Positions 40,713 through 49,043 are shown, counted from the first letter of the stretch. The stretch is DNA of 49,264 nt from Lachnospiraceae bacterium (GCA_910575565.1 CAJTFL010000028.1:1-49264), one strand, 5' to 3'. Translations and numbers: made by a program. Notes: a model not told the origin generated them from the sequence alone.

Positions 40713-41183
40713 TTATTTCATTAATTTTTTTATCGCCTTTAATGCCGCTTTTACAGAACACTGGACAGCTTGATATTTGCAGCCCTCCAGCTTCGCAATC
40801 TGCTCATAGGTCAGCTCCCCGAAAAAGTACAGCTTCAGCCTGCGACGCTGCACTTCTGAAAGTTCGGAAACCGCCCTATGTAGCTGCTCGTATTCGATGC
40901 TCTCTGAAACAATATCCTCAATCCGTTCTGGCTTATAAAAAGCTCTGTCATTCAGCGTTTCTTCGGTCAGCTCGGAGTGTTCAATATGCCTGCTCACCCT
41001 GTTCAGATGGGATATGTCCTCAAGCTCAAACCTGTCAAATGTCTGGTACAGCATTTCATCAATCTCAATATTCTACTGCTTTCCACGTCCATCCTTAAAA
41101 GAGAAAGAATAATGCCCCTCGGTTATCGTCAAAGTGTACGGATTATACTTGTACTTTTTTCGGTTTGGATGCTTTTCAAGCAT
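40713..41183 (-). pseudogene. Conjugative-element sigma-70-like factor with an amber stop
   Basis: The full frame begins at ATG 41183 (GGAGG upstream) with 'YKYNPYTLTITEGHY', the typical start of sigma-like factors of Tn916-type elements. It is broken by a TAG at 41073-41075 after codon 36 (GKQ-stop-NIEID). The rest continues in the same frame ('FELEDISHLNRVSRHIEHSE') to region 4 helix-turn-helix 'LTYEQIAKLEGCKYQAVQ'. A single CAG to TAG change would explain it. Translation could restart at ATG 41054, giving 113 residues with region 4 only. Confidence 0.8.
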
Positions 41184-41372
41184 TGTAATTTCCTCCAATC
41201 AATCTGAATTTTTTTGGAAATCCAGATTGACGGGCGGAAAACGGCATCCAATCCCAGAAACCGCCTTACTACTTGTTCTAACAAAAAACGACAAAAGAAA
41301 AACCGCAAAGGCTATTTTTATTTGGCGGGCTTCCCCTTACCTCTGGCACTATTTACAAAATGTGCTTTTGAC

Positions 41373-42908
41373 CTATATTTTCTTCTCTATATTTATCACT
41401 TTCTGCGTCCACTCACGGTAAAACGCTTCTTCATGTGACACCAATAGCACTGTTCCCTCAAATTCCTCCAATGCGGTTTTCAACGATTCTTTCGCAAGCG
41501 CATCAAGGTGGTTTGTCGGCTCGTCCATGATAAGGAAATTGCACGGCTTCATCATAAGCAGGCACATTTTAACCTTTGCCTGTTCTCCTCCGCTCAAAGT
41601 CCCGATTTCCTGCATGGCGTGTTTGCTTGAGATGCCGCAGCCTGCAAGACGCTTTCTCACGTCTTTTATCGCAAGTGACGGGTAAGCATCGGAAACAATC
41701 TGAATGGGCGTTTTTTCTATATCCGCCCATGCCAGCTCCTGCTCAAAATACCCAATCTTTACCTGCTCCGAAAAACGGAAACTCCCACTTAATGAGGGTA
41801 TTTGGCTGATAAGTGTTTTTAGCAGGGTAGATTTGCCGATACCGTTAAATCCCGTCATAACAATTTTTTCTCCCCCTTTTATGGAAAAACTGATATCTGA
41901 CAAAACAGGATAGTGGTAGCCTACATCCAGATGTTTTACTTTTAGATGCTCTGTCGTAGTCAGCGGGAGAGCTGCAAACCGAAAATGCGGCTTGATTTCT
42001 TTCTGTTCCAGAGCTTCCATCTTATCCATTCGGTCAAGCTGTTTCTGTCTGCCACGAGCCATTTTTGACTTTCTCCCTGCAATATTCCTGCGGATAAATT
42101 CTTCCGTCTTTTTGATTGTTTTCTGCTGTGCGGCATACTGTCTGATATAATCCTCACGGAGCAGTGCCTTTTTTCTCGTGAACTCTGAATAAGTGCCAAA
42201 ATATTTCGTGATTTTCTCGTTGTCAATATCGCATATCCTTGTGGATATTTTCTCTAAAAAGTCATAGTCATGCGATACTACCAGAAAAGCGTTTGGCAGG
42301 CTGGAAAGATATTCGGCAAGCCATGTAACATGTTCCTTGTCCAAGAAGTTTGTCGGCTCGTCCAAAAGCAAAATATCTGGCTTCTCAAGCAGTAATTTTG
42401 CCAGTATGACCTTTGCCCTCTGCCCACCGCTCATCTGCTCAATCGGTCTGTCTAACCCGACTGCCGTCAAGCCCAGACCTGTTGCCACCTGTTCTATCTT
42501 TGTGTCAATCAAATAAAACTCCTTACGCTCCAATTCTTCCTGATACCTTGCCGCCGTGCTTAGCTTCGCCATATCCCCATCCACAGACTGGCAGTACAGC
42601 TCATTCATCCTGTTTTCTATCTCATACAGCCCAGAAAATGCGGATTGTAGGAACTCCCTCATTGTCACGCTTTTTACAATTTGGGCGTATTGGTCGAGAT
42701 ACCCTATTTTTGTGTTTGGCTGCCATACTATCCTGCCAGAGTCGGGGATAAGCTGCTCTGTGCAAATCTTTATGAACGTGCTTTTTCCCGCCCCGTTCTG
42801 ACCGACAATTCCGATATGCTCCCCTTTGTTCAATGTAAACTCCGCATTTTTAAACAGATAATTTTCTCCAAAAGAATGTGTTAATCCCGTAACTTCTAAT
42901 AAACTCAT
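41373..42908 (-). CDS. ABC-F family ATPase, probable ribosomal protection (antibiotic resistance) type
   Basis: ~511 residues with two ABC domains and no membrane part. Walker A 'GQNGAGKST' and 'GFNGIGKST'; signatures 'MSGGQRAKV' and 'LSGGEQAKV'; Walker B 'ILLLDEPTNFLD' and 'FLIMDEPTNHLD'. An Arg/Lys-rich linker (~245-310) is the part that reaches into the ribosome. ABC-F proteins in mobile elements often protect against lincosamides, pleuromutilins or streptogramins. The leader peptide and attenuator upstream are typical of drug-induced genes and support this. Start ATG 42908 preferred over 42914 (GAGAGG spacing). Drug specificity cannot be read here. Confidence 0.88.
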   Translation of the reverse strand: MSLLEVTGLTHSFGENYLFKNAEFTLNKGEHIGIVGQNGAGKSTFIKICTEQLIPDSGRIVWQPNTKIGYLDQYAQIVKSVTMREFLQSAFSGLYEIENRMNELYCQSVDGDMAKLSTAARYQEELERKEFYLIDTKIEQVATGLGLTAVGLDRPIEQMSGGQRAKVILAKLLLEKPDILLLDEPTNFLDKEHVTWLAEYLSSLPNAFLVVSHDYDFLEKISTRICDIDNEKITKYFGTYSEFTRKKALLREDYIRQYAAQQKTIKKTEEFIRRNIAGRKSKMARGRQKQLDRMDKMEALEQKEIKPHFRFAALPLTTTEHLKVKHLDVGYHYPVLSDISFSIKGGEKIVMTGFNGIGKSTLLKTLISQIPSLSGSFRFSEQVKIGYFEQELAWADIEKTPIQIVSDAYPSLAIKDVRKRLAGCGISSKHAMQEIGTLSGGEQAKVKMCLLMMKPCNFLIMDEPTNHLDALAKESLKTALEEFEGTVLLVSHEEAFYREWTQKVINIEKKI

Positions 42909-42952
42909 AATCATTGTCCTCTCTTTTTCCTGTCTGATTTTCCAAAATGGGC

Positions 42953-43000
42953 AAAAAAATAGCAGAAGTCAGATACTCTTGGTATCACGCCTTCTGCTAT
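42953..43000 (-). terminator. Attenuator terminator in the ABC-F leader
   Basis: Perfect 10-bp stem ATAGCAGAAG/CTTCTGCTAT followed by seven U, about 45 nt before the ABC-F start on the minus strand. It would stop the message unless prevented. Confidence 0.8.
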
Positions 43001-43049
43001 ATCCGTTCCATCACAAACCGCTTTTAGGAAACAGCCCATATACAACAAA

Positions 43050-43079
43050 AGGCTACGGACAAAACACTGTCCATAGCCT
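43050..43079 (-). promoter_or_regulatory. Second hairpin of the ABC-F leader
   Basis: AGGCTA-GGACA pairs with TGTCC-TAGCCT (12 bp, one G-U/A-C type mismatch, 6-nt loop), between the leader peptide and the terminator. Candidate antiterminator or pausing element. Confidence 0.55.
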
Positions 43080-43176
43080 GCTGAACACAAATTTGTACGG
43101 GAAAAGAAACAATATATGAAAAAGATATAAAATCCCTCTCATGTACTGCTGTATTTCCCGATGAAATCCTAACGTG

Positions 43177-43275
43177 TTATATTACGCTATACTCTGTACA
43201 ATGTTTCATCGGATTTGATTGTACAGAGCTGATTTTCTTTTTAGGCGGAAGTTCGTTTGTAATGTAAAAGCTCAT
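43177..43275 (-). CDS. 32-codon leader peptide of the ABC-F gene
   Basis: ATG 43275 with AAGGAG 8 nt upstream; reads MSFYITNELPPKKK... and ends TAA at 43177. A perfect 10-bp hairpin (CTCTGTACAA/TTGTACAGAG, 43192-43228) lies inside its 3' half. Stalling of a drug-bound ribosome on this frame would change leader folding and spare the downstream terminator, as known for erm and other ARE genes. Confidence 0.65.
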   Translation of the reverse strand: MSFYITNELPPKKKISSVQSNPMKHCTEYSVI

Positions 43276-43306
43276 AAAACTGTTCTCCTTTAAAATTAGT
43301 ACAAAT

Positions 43307-43499
43307 GATGTTGGGGTCAAAAGGTCTTTTGCCCCCTCTGATACCAAATTGCTCCACACTCTGTGCTCTCGCAATTCTCAAAAACATTCAAAATCCGCCC
43401 TAATCGGGCTGCTTTTTCATGTTTTTGGCGGATCCCAAGTTCAAAAATCCTCTTGCAAGCAAGCTTGCATCGGATTTTAGACCTTTTGACCCTGGTATC
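43307..43499. mobile_element. MITE-like element, copy 2
   Basis: 193 bp, nearly identical to 29678-29921 without its extra segment. Terminal inverted repeats here are better: GGGTCAAAAGGTCT at the left pairs with AGACCTTTTGACCC at the right. Perfect 7-bp target duplication TACAAAT (43300-43306 and 43500-43506). It sits between the ABC-F promoter and its leader peptide. Confidence 0.88.
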
Positions 43500-43507
43500 T
43501 ACAAATT

Positions 43508-43537
43508 ATTCTAGCATGAAAACCAGCAGTTTGTCAA
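43508..43537 (-). promoter_or_regulatory. Promoter of the ABC-F transcript
   Basis: On the minus strand TTGACA (43532-43537) and TAGAAT (43508-43513) with an 18-bp spacer. The predicted start (~43501) falls in the target duplication of the MITE, so the RNA now begins with the MITE sequence. Confidence 0.7.
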
Positions 43538-43640
43538 ATCCTATTTTTATGAAATTTTCAGTTTTTATCTCTCATAACAGGAAATTTTATATCTTATATA
43601 AGAGGTATTGCATAATTAAATTAGATGTTACGCTTGTATA

Positions 43641-43685
43641 AAAACAGAGCCAACAAACTATGGGTTCCCACACGTTCATTGGCTC
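43641..43685 (-). terminator. Terminator after the GNAT gene
   Basis: Stem GAGCCAA/TTGGCTC with a ~25-nt loop, then UGUUUUUAU on the minus strand, 20 bp past the GNAT stop. Confidence 0.7.
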
Positions 43686-43704
43686 TGCATCTATGTGTCT
43701 GGCT

Positions 43705-44199
43705 CTATCCTATATTCTTCTTTAACCGTATTCCCATTGAAAAATACGGTTCACTTAAATATTCTTCTTTGTCAATCCTGTATCCTCTTTTTTTATAAAA
43801 GGAAACCGCATGATGGTTATTTTTAAATGCCCATATCACAATTTCTTTATACCCTTGTTCCTCCGCCTCTTGCTCGGCAAAATCCATCAGCATTTTCCCA
43901 ATTCCTTTCCCTTGAAATTGGGAAGCAACATAAATACGCCAGATTTCAAATGCCCCTGCCATATCCGCATCTGCCGTATCTCCAAAAGACAACATTGCCG
44001 ACACTCGGTTTTCTTCCTCCCACACATACTCTGACAGTCTGCGAGCGGCAAAATCTGTCTTTAATCGACGTGTCCTTGCTGCACATCCATCTGAATTTAG
44101 CAGCAGCGGATTGACATATCCAGAATAAACATTTTTCCAGTTCTCATTTACAATTCCACATACCGTATCAAAGTCCTTTTCTTCTAATGGTCGTATCAT
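43705..44199 (-). CDS. GNAT-family N-acetyltransferase
   Basis: 164 residues. The acetyl-CoA loop is 'FQGKGIGKMLMDFAEQEA' (Q/RxxGxG/A), followed by 'VIWAFKNNHHAVSFYKKRGYR' typical of motif B. It transfers an acetyl group from acetyl-CoA to an unknown amine, perhaps a drug or protein. Start ATG 44199 (GAAAGAAATG, weak). It follows the KTR gene by 9 bp, so MATE, KTR and GNAT may form one transcript of element cargo. Confidence 0.85.
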   Translation of the reverse strand: MIRPLEEKDFDTVCGIVNENWKNVYSGYVNPLLLNSDGCAARTRRLKTDFAARRLSEYVWEEENRVSAMLSFGDTADADMAGAFEIWRIYVASQFQGKGIGKMLMDFAEQEAEEQGYKEIVIWAFKNNHHAVSFYKKRGYRIDKEEYLSEPYFSMGIRLKKNIG

Positions 44200-44208
44200 T
44201 TCTTTCTC

Positions 44209-44391
44209 CTAAATATCGTTTTTCCATTCATTCCCAACCACTGTCACATACAGATTTTTCACTTCTATCAATCTTTCCTGCCTGCATTTCGGGCAGTAAA
44301 GAGGATAATTTATCAGAATAGTATCCTCCCTAATTCTGTTGCGGGTTTTGCTTCCGCAGACAGGGCATAATATCCATTCTGTCTGTTTCAA
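44209..44391 (-). CDS. Cysteine-rich KTR-domain protein
   Basis: 60 residues. 'WILCPVCGSKTRNRIREDT' and a second 'CPKC' give a zinc-ribbon of the Cys-rich KTR type (the K-T-R triplet is present). These tiny proteins are frequent passengers of conjugative elements in Firmicutes; function unknown. It lies between the MATE and GNAT genes on the same strand. Confidence 0.85.
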   Translation of the reverse strand: MKQTEWILCPVCGSKTRNRIREDTILINYPLYCPKCRQERLIEVKNLYVTVVGNEWKNDI

Positions 44392-44410
44392 TTTCTTGCC
44401 TGCCTTTCTT

Positions 44411-45829
44411 TCAAAAATAATGGTATTGTTTTTGATGCCTGCATAGCAGATATACCGTCAGCATAAGTGTGAAAAGCTCCGCAAGCGGTACTGCAAGCCA
44501 CACGCCCGTTACCTCTAAAAATCTCGGCAATGCCAAAAGGAACACCATAATAAATCCAAATGTCCGCAGGAAAGATATGGCTGCAGATGCTTTCCCATTG
44601 GATAATGCCGTAAATAATGCGGATGAAAAAATATTGCACCCAGAGAACAGAAAGCTGAATGAAAAAATGCTAAATCCATTCTTTGTAATTTCAAAAACAT
44701 TCCTATTGTTCTCTGCAAATACCTTTGCAATACTTTCTCCGCTAAACAAGGAAAATAAAAATACAAATATGGAAATCCCCGCTATAAAGCTGAAACAAAT
44801 ACGGACGGTCTTTTTTAGCTGTTTTATATTCCCGCTCCCATAGTTATAGCTTACAACGGGGGCTGTTCCCATAGAAAAGCCAATATAAAGCGTTGTTAAG
44901 AGGAACTGCGAATAGATGAGTACTGTAATCGCAGCTACGCCGTCCTCGCCTAGCAGCTTCATCATTGTTACATTAAACAGAAATGTCGTTACGGCAGCCG
45001 AACACTGGCTTACCAGTTCCGACACACCGTTGGAGCAGCTTTTCAGCAGAACAGATGCGTCCATATTAGGCTTGCAAAAGTGCAATTCACTTCTTTCTGG
45101 CGGTAACGCCCCCTCCCTTCGGTCAGCGGCAAGTCGGTCGCCGCATTCCAATTTGGCTGCGCCAAAGCGACTTCCTCTCAGAAAAAATATTGTACCGATA
45201 ATTGACGGTATCATATATCCGATGCCTGTCCCAATAGCAGCTCCCTTGATTCCCATTTGCAGTAAAACGATAAAGACATAATCAAAAACAATATTGGCAA
45301 TCCCCGCCAAAACAGCAAGCACTAAGCCTAATGTCGGTTTCCCCGCCGTCACAAACAGATTCTGATATAGCACCTGCATCATGTTAAAGGCGGCGAAAAT
45401 GAGCTGTATGGTCAGATAATCCCTGCAATATGGGAACAAGATTTCACTTGCACCCAATCCCCAGATGATTTCATCCAAAAAGAGAAGCCCTGCCGCTGTA
45501 ATCAGCAGACCGATAACCGCCCCTGCCACGACAATCAACGTAAAATTGCTTCTGGCTTCCTCTGTGTTTCCATTCCCCATTTTCTTCGCAACGACCGCAC
45601 TTCCTCCTGTCGCAAGCATCGTCCCCAGACCGACAATCAGATTGATGACGGGGCAGACGATATTGATGGACGACAAGGCGTTCGTGTCTACAAACCGTGC
45701 GACGAAAATTGTGTCTACAATGGTGTATAATCCCATAAATAGCATCATCACCATGCTTGGGAAAGCAAATCTGATAAGGGATAGGGCGTTAAAGCTCTCT
45801 GCCAACGGGTTTTTCTGTGTTTCGGTCAT
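44411..45829 (-). CDS. MATE-family multidrug efflux protein (with in-frame insertion)
   Basis: ~472 residues, about 12 helices. MATE pattern: 'FPSMVMMLFMGLYTIVDTIFVARFVDTNAL', 'GTMLATGGSAVVAKKMG', and a repeat of the fold in the second half. Exports drugs or metabolites using an ion gradient. Between the halves, ~30 residues (SRFGAAKLECGDRL...PPERSE) interrupt the usual short loop before 'LHFCKPNMD'; they come from a ~90-bp inserted repeat (about 45087-45177) and keep the frame. Start ATG 45829 with AAGGGG upstream; it overlaps the end of the upstream AraC-GNAT gene by 41 bp. Leader repeat R2 lies 31 nt before the start. Confidence 0.87.
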   Translation of the reverse strand: MTETQKNPLAESFNALSLIRFAFPSMVMMLFMGLYTIVDTIFVARFVDTNALSSINIVCPVINLIVGLGTMLATGGSAVVAKKMGNGNTEEARSNFTLIVVAGAVIGLLITAAGLLFLDEIIWGLGASEILFPYCRDYLTIQLIFAAFNMMQVLYQNLFVTAGKPTLGLVLAVLAGIANIVFDYVFIVLLQMGIKGAAIGTGIGYMIPSIIGTIFFLRGSRFGAAKLECGDRLAADRREGALPPERSELHFCKPNMDASVLLKSCSNGVSELVSQCSAAVTTFLFNVTMMKLLGEDGVAAITVLIYSQFLLTTLYIGFSMGTAPVVSYNYGSGNIKQLKKTVRICFSFIAGISIFVFLFSLFSGESIAKVFAENNRNVFEITKNGFSIFSFSFLFSGCNIFSSALFTALSNGKASAAISFLRTFGFIMVFLLALPRFLEVTGVWLAVPLAELFTLMLTVYLLCRHQKQYHYF

Positions 45830-46772
45830 TCCTTGTTTCCCCTTTCCTGCCCGTGTTTTCGGGCATAGAGGTATACCCTTGCGGTATTTCCTCTTTACTG
45901 CCGAATGGCATAGAGGTATCCCCGAAGGGGGGTTCCTCCTTGTTTTTCGGTGGAAGCACGAAACGCTGCGTCGGATAGCCATATTCCACAAGCAGTTCCC
46001 GTTCTGCAAATCCAAGACGGCGGTATTCTTCCCGCCAGCCCGTATCTGCCTTATCGCCTGCACGGTATGTCGTCAACGTAATCTCTTTCCCATAGAGCAG
46101 CTCGTCTGCCAGCTTATCAAGGAACAGCTTTGTAATGCCGAGATGCCGATACTGCGGATGGACAGCCAGAAAGTCTATACTGCCTGTGCCTTGCGAAAAT
46201 CCCATCACGCCAATAGCCATATCGTCATCCCGTAAAATCAAAGCCTTTTTATCCGCAATATACCGATGCAGGTTTGCGGCGTAATCTTCCTTATCCAGAC
46301 ATGGATAGCCGTCAATTGTAAGGCTTACCAGTTCCATCCAGTCATCCGCATCTTCGGGCGTGGCAAATTTTATATTGTCTTTTGTCAAATCCATTTTTAC
46401 AAGCTCCTCCTTCAGATAAATTTCAAGCTGTAACGGGTAGAAGTTTTCCGTTTCCCGAAATTCCGCAGGGGAAGTTTTATACATCGCCTTAAAAATATCC
46501 GTAAATGCCTGCTGGCTTTCATACCCGCTCATAAGGGCAATCTCGATAATCGGTTTTGCAGAAAACACCAGAAGTTTTGCCGCTTCTGTAAGCTGCCGCC
46601 GTTTTGCGTAATCATGGATAGTCAAGCCAACGGTCTTTGTAAAAATCCGATGCAGATGATATTTGGAATAGTGCAGTGCCGATGCCACCATATCTAAATC
46701 CATCTTTTCATGCAAATGTTCTTCGATATAGCGGATAGCCTGTGAAACAATGCGTACTGTCTGACCTTGCAT
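45789..46772 (-). CDS. AraC-type regulator fused to a GNAT acetyltransferase
   Basis: ~327 residues. Residues 1-~105 are two AraC helix-turn-helix motifs ('YSKYHLHRIFTKTVG', 'MSGYESQQAFTDIFKAMYKTSPAEFRE'). Residues ~130-280 form a GNAT domain ('IDFLAVHPQYRHLGITKLFLDKL'). The C-terminal ~45 residues are read from two copies of the leader repeat (DTSMPFGS, GYTSMPEN) and are probably not a domain. Start ATG 46772 with AAAGGAGG upstream. Likely regulates the MATE gene that it overlaps; the acetyltransferase may modify the same drug. Leader repeat R4 lies 38 nt before its start. Confidence 0.85.
   Translation of the reverse strand: MQGQTVRIVSQAIRYIEEHLHEKMDLDMVASALHYSKYHLHRIFTKTVGLTIHDYAKRRQLTEAAKLLVFSAKPIIEIALMSGYESQQAFTDIFKAMYKTSPAEFRETENFYPLQLEIYLKEELVKMDLTKDNIKFATPEDADDWMELVSLTIDGYPCLDKEDYAANLHRYIADKKALILRDDDMAIGVMGFSQGTGSIDFLAVHPQYRHLGITKLFLDKLADELLYGKEITLTTYRAGDKADTGWREEYRRLGFAERELLVEYGYPTQRFVLPPKNKEEPPFGDTSMPFGSKEEIPQGYTSMPENTGRKGETRNDRNTEKPVGREL
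45861..45939 (-). repeat. Leader repeat copies R2 and R3
   Basis: R2 (45861-45893) repeats the unit seen at 39462 and 46811; R3 (45907-45939) is a diverged neighbour (GGGGATACCTCTATGCC). Both lie in the 3' end of the AraC-GNAT gene and upstream of the MATE start. Confidence 0.75.
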
Positions 46773-46810
46773 TTTGCGACCTCCTTTCTTCATTCTCACC
46801 CATGCTTTAT

Positions 46811-46843
46811 GGGCATAGAGGTACACCCTTGCGGTGTTTCCTC
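46811..46843 (-). repeat. Leader repeat copy R4 (before the AraC-GNAT gene)
   Basis: Same unit as R1 and R2 (GGAAACACCGCAAGGGTGTA then CCTCTATGCCC), followed by a GCCC/GGGT hairpin and the ribosome-binding site, 38 nt before the start codon. Confidence 0.75.
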
Positions 46844-46961
46844 GTTTTCACCCTCATTTTTTAACATTACGAAATGTCAAAGCAGGGGTTCAATGAGATA
46901 TTGTAGCACAAGGAGTTTTCTATCTTTTCATCATTCTTGCTATGTTTTAAACCATCCACAT

Positions 46962-47489
46962 TTACAGCAGTTCTTCTTTCAATGCCCTTATCCATTCTTC
47001 GATTGCCTGCACTAATCGAAATTGCTGATGCAGAACCGCCATGCCCGTGGCAGGAATATCGGGGGCATTTTCTTTTAAATCTACGTTCTCCTCAAGATAG
47101 GATTTCAGCACATTGATATTACTCTCAATGTTATCCAGACATTCCCTCTGTTGTTCCTTTTCCATGCTTTCTAAATTAACGATAACCGCATTAAAATCCA
47201 AGAATATGTTAATCGGCTTGCAGGATATTTCGAGCATCAGTTTCTCAAATTCCTCATTTCCTGCATCCGTCAAGGAATATACTGCCTTTTCAGGCATTTT
47301 TCCCTCTTTCTCCGTGCGGCTTGTGATAAGCCCCTTTTCTTCCAACTGGATAACCTTTTTATAGATGGATGGTGTGCTGATTTTTACCCATTTTGAAATG
47401 TTGCGGTATTCCACCAGTTTCTGAATATCGTATGCACTCAAGGATTCCCGCTTCAACATTCCCAATACAATTAAGTCAATGGTCGCCAT
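46962..47489 (-). CDS. PadR-family transcriptional regulator
   Basis: 175 residues. N-terminal winged helix 'VLGMLKRESLSAYDIQKLVEYRN...STPSIYKKVIQLEEKGLI' is typical PadR; the C-terminal part is a helical dimer arm (Vir_act_alpha_C type). PadR proteins repress drug-efflux genes and release DNA on ligand binding. It is divergent from the MATE gene at 47613, with two palindromic operator candidates between them, so it most likely controls that pump and itself. AAGGAGGG upstream of the ATG at 47489. Confidence 0.9.
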   Translation of the reverse strand: MATIDLIVLGMLKRESLSAYDIQKLVEYRNISKWVKISTPSIYKKVIQLEEKGLITSRTEKEGKMPEKAVYSLTDAGNEEFEKLMLEISCKPINIFLDFNAVIVNLESMEKEQQRECLDNIESNINVLKSYLEENVDLKENAPDIPATGMAVLHQQFRLVQAIEEWIRALKEELL

Positions 47490-47510
47490 TTAAAATCCCT
47501 CCTTTTTCTA

Positions 47511-47596
47511 TTGACAACCACTATAAATTATAGTATTATAATTCCCACAATGCAATTACTGTATTTTATAGTAGTATAAATAATACCATTTGTCAA
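47511..47596. promoter_or_regulatory. Face-to-face promoters and PadR operator candidates
   Basis: Plus strand: TTGACA (47511-47516), 17 bp, TATTAT (47534-47539) for the MATE gene. Minus strand: TTGACA (47591-47596), 17 bp, TACTAT (47568-47573) for padR. The two transcripts overlap. Palindrome-like ACTATAAATTATAGT (47520-47534) and TACTGTATTTTATAGTA (47557-47573) each overlap one promoter, with centres 38 bp apart. Confidence 0.7.
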
Positions 47597-47612
47597 GAGA
47601 AAGGAGTTCAAA

Positions 47613-49043
47613 ATGAACAGTCAAAGCAAAAAGATGGAGCTGCTCGGCAGCACATCCATACCAAAAGCACTTTTAGCAATGGGCATCCCAACAATGATTG
47701 GCATGTTGGTAAATGCTTTCTACAACCTTGTTGACGCTTATTTTGTCGGCGGGCTAGGGGAGAGCCAGATGGGGGCAATCTCCGTGGTCTATCCGCTCGG
47801 ACAGGTCGTTGTCGGTCTTGGTCTGCTGTTCGGAAACGGTGCGGCTTCTTACATTTCCCGATTGTTAGGTCGTGGGGATAAGGAAAATGCGGATAAAGTG
47901 GCAAGTACCGCTTTATACAGCAGCGTATCCGTAGGGGCGGTCATCATTATCATTTCTATGGTGTTCCTGCATCCCATACTGAAGCTCTTAGGGGCAACCG
48001 ACAGCATCCTCCCCTTTGCCGCCACATACGCAGGCATTTACATTGTTTCCTGCATCTTCAATGTATTCAATGTCACGATGAATAACATTGTGACTAGCGA
48101 GGGGGCTGCTAAAACAACCATGTGTGCCTTGCTGACGGGTGCAGTACTCAATATCGCCTTAGACCCGCTGTTTATCTATGTGTTTGATTTAGGCGTGGCG
48201 GGAGCGGCGATAGCGACCGCAATCTCACAAGTCGTTTCAACCTGCGTATATCTGACCTATATTTTTCGGAAAAAAAGCGTATTCCATTTTCGGGTTAAGG
48301 ACTGCACATATACAAAAGAAACCCTCTCCGAGGATACCTCTATGACATTCGTCAGCACTAAGGAAACCATGTCTGAGATTTTCAAAATCGGCATCCCGAC
48401 ATTGGTATTCCAGATTTTAACGAGTGTGTCCATTTCCTTAATCAACAATGCCGCTGGCGATTACGGGGACTCTGCCATAGCAGGCATGGGCGTTGTTACC
48501 CGCCTTATTTCAATGGGCAGCTTGTCCGTATTCGGGTTCATCAAAGGCTTTCAGCCCATTGCAGGGTACAGTTATGGTGCGAAAAAGTTTGACCGTCTGC
48601 GTGAAGCAATCAAGACTTCCATCCTATGGTCTACGGTTTTCTGTGTGATTTTTGGCATGATACTGGCTCTGTTCCCTACGGCTATCGTTTCGAGGTTCAC
48701 AAAGGGCGATACTGAGATGATTCGCATTGGGGCAGCATCTTTGAGAGCAAACGGCATTTCCATTATGCTCTTTGGATTTTATACAGTGTATTCTTCCCTG
48801 TTCCTTGCCCTGGGAAAAGGCAGAGAGGGCTTTATCCTCGGAGCTTGCAGGCAAGGGATTTGTTTTATCCCCGTTATCCTGCTTCTTCCGATGGTCTGGG
48901 GGCTAAATGGAATTATGTATGCCCAGCCGATTGCCGATGTGCTTTCCGCAGCCATAACGGCATTCATGGCAATACCGCTCCATAAAAAGCTGAATGAGAT
49001 GCAGAGAAAAACTGCTGAAATAAGCACGAAAGACAACGACTAA
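47613..49043 (+). CDS. MATE-family efflux protein (MepA-like)
   Basis: 476 residues, about 12 helices. 'IPTMIGMLVNAFYNLVDAYFVGGLG' and 'GNGAASYISRLLGRGD' are MATE landmarks, and the second half repeats the fold. Antiport of cationic drugs with H+ or Na+. Between helices 6 and 7 the loop carries 'SEDTSMTFVSTKETMS', encoded by a copy of the small interspersed repeat also found in the AraC-GNAT tail. AAAGGAG 8 nt before ATG 47613. Divergent from padR, which probably represses it. Confidence 0.9.
   Translation: MNSQSKKMELLGSTSIPKALLAMGIPTMIGMLVNAFYNLVDAYFVGGLGESQMGAISVVYPLGQVVVGLGLLFGNGAASYISRLLGRGDKENADKVASTALYSSVSVGAVIIIISMVFLHPILKLLGATDSILPFAATYAGIYIVSCIFNVFNVTMNNIVTSEGAAKTTMCALLTGAVLNIALDPLFIYVFDLGVAGAAIATAISQVVSTCVYLTYIFRKKSVFHFRVKDCTYTKETLSEDTSMTFVSTKETMSEIFKIGIPTLVFQILTSVSISLINNAAGDYGDSAIAGMGVVTRLISMGSLSVFGFIKGFQPIAGYSYGAKKFDRLREAIKTSILWSTVFCVIFGMILALFPTAIVSRFTKGDTEMIRIGAASLRANGISIMLFGFYTVYSSLFLALGKGREGFILGACRQGICFIPVILLLPMVWGLNGIMYAQPIADVLSAAITAFMAIPLHKKLNEMQRKTAEISTKDND
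48320..48368 (+). repeat. Interspersed repeat copy R5 inside the MATE gene
   Basis: GGATACCTCTATGACATTCG followed by TCAGCACTAAGGAAA matches, in the coding direction, the R3 sequence near 45885-45925 (GATACCTCTATGCCATTCGG then CAGTAAAGAGGAAA). It is in frame and adds ~16 residues to a cytoplasmic loop. Confidence 0.55.
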
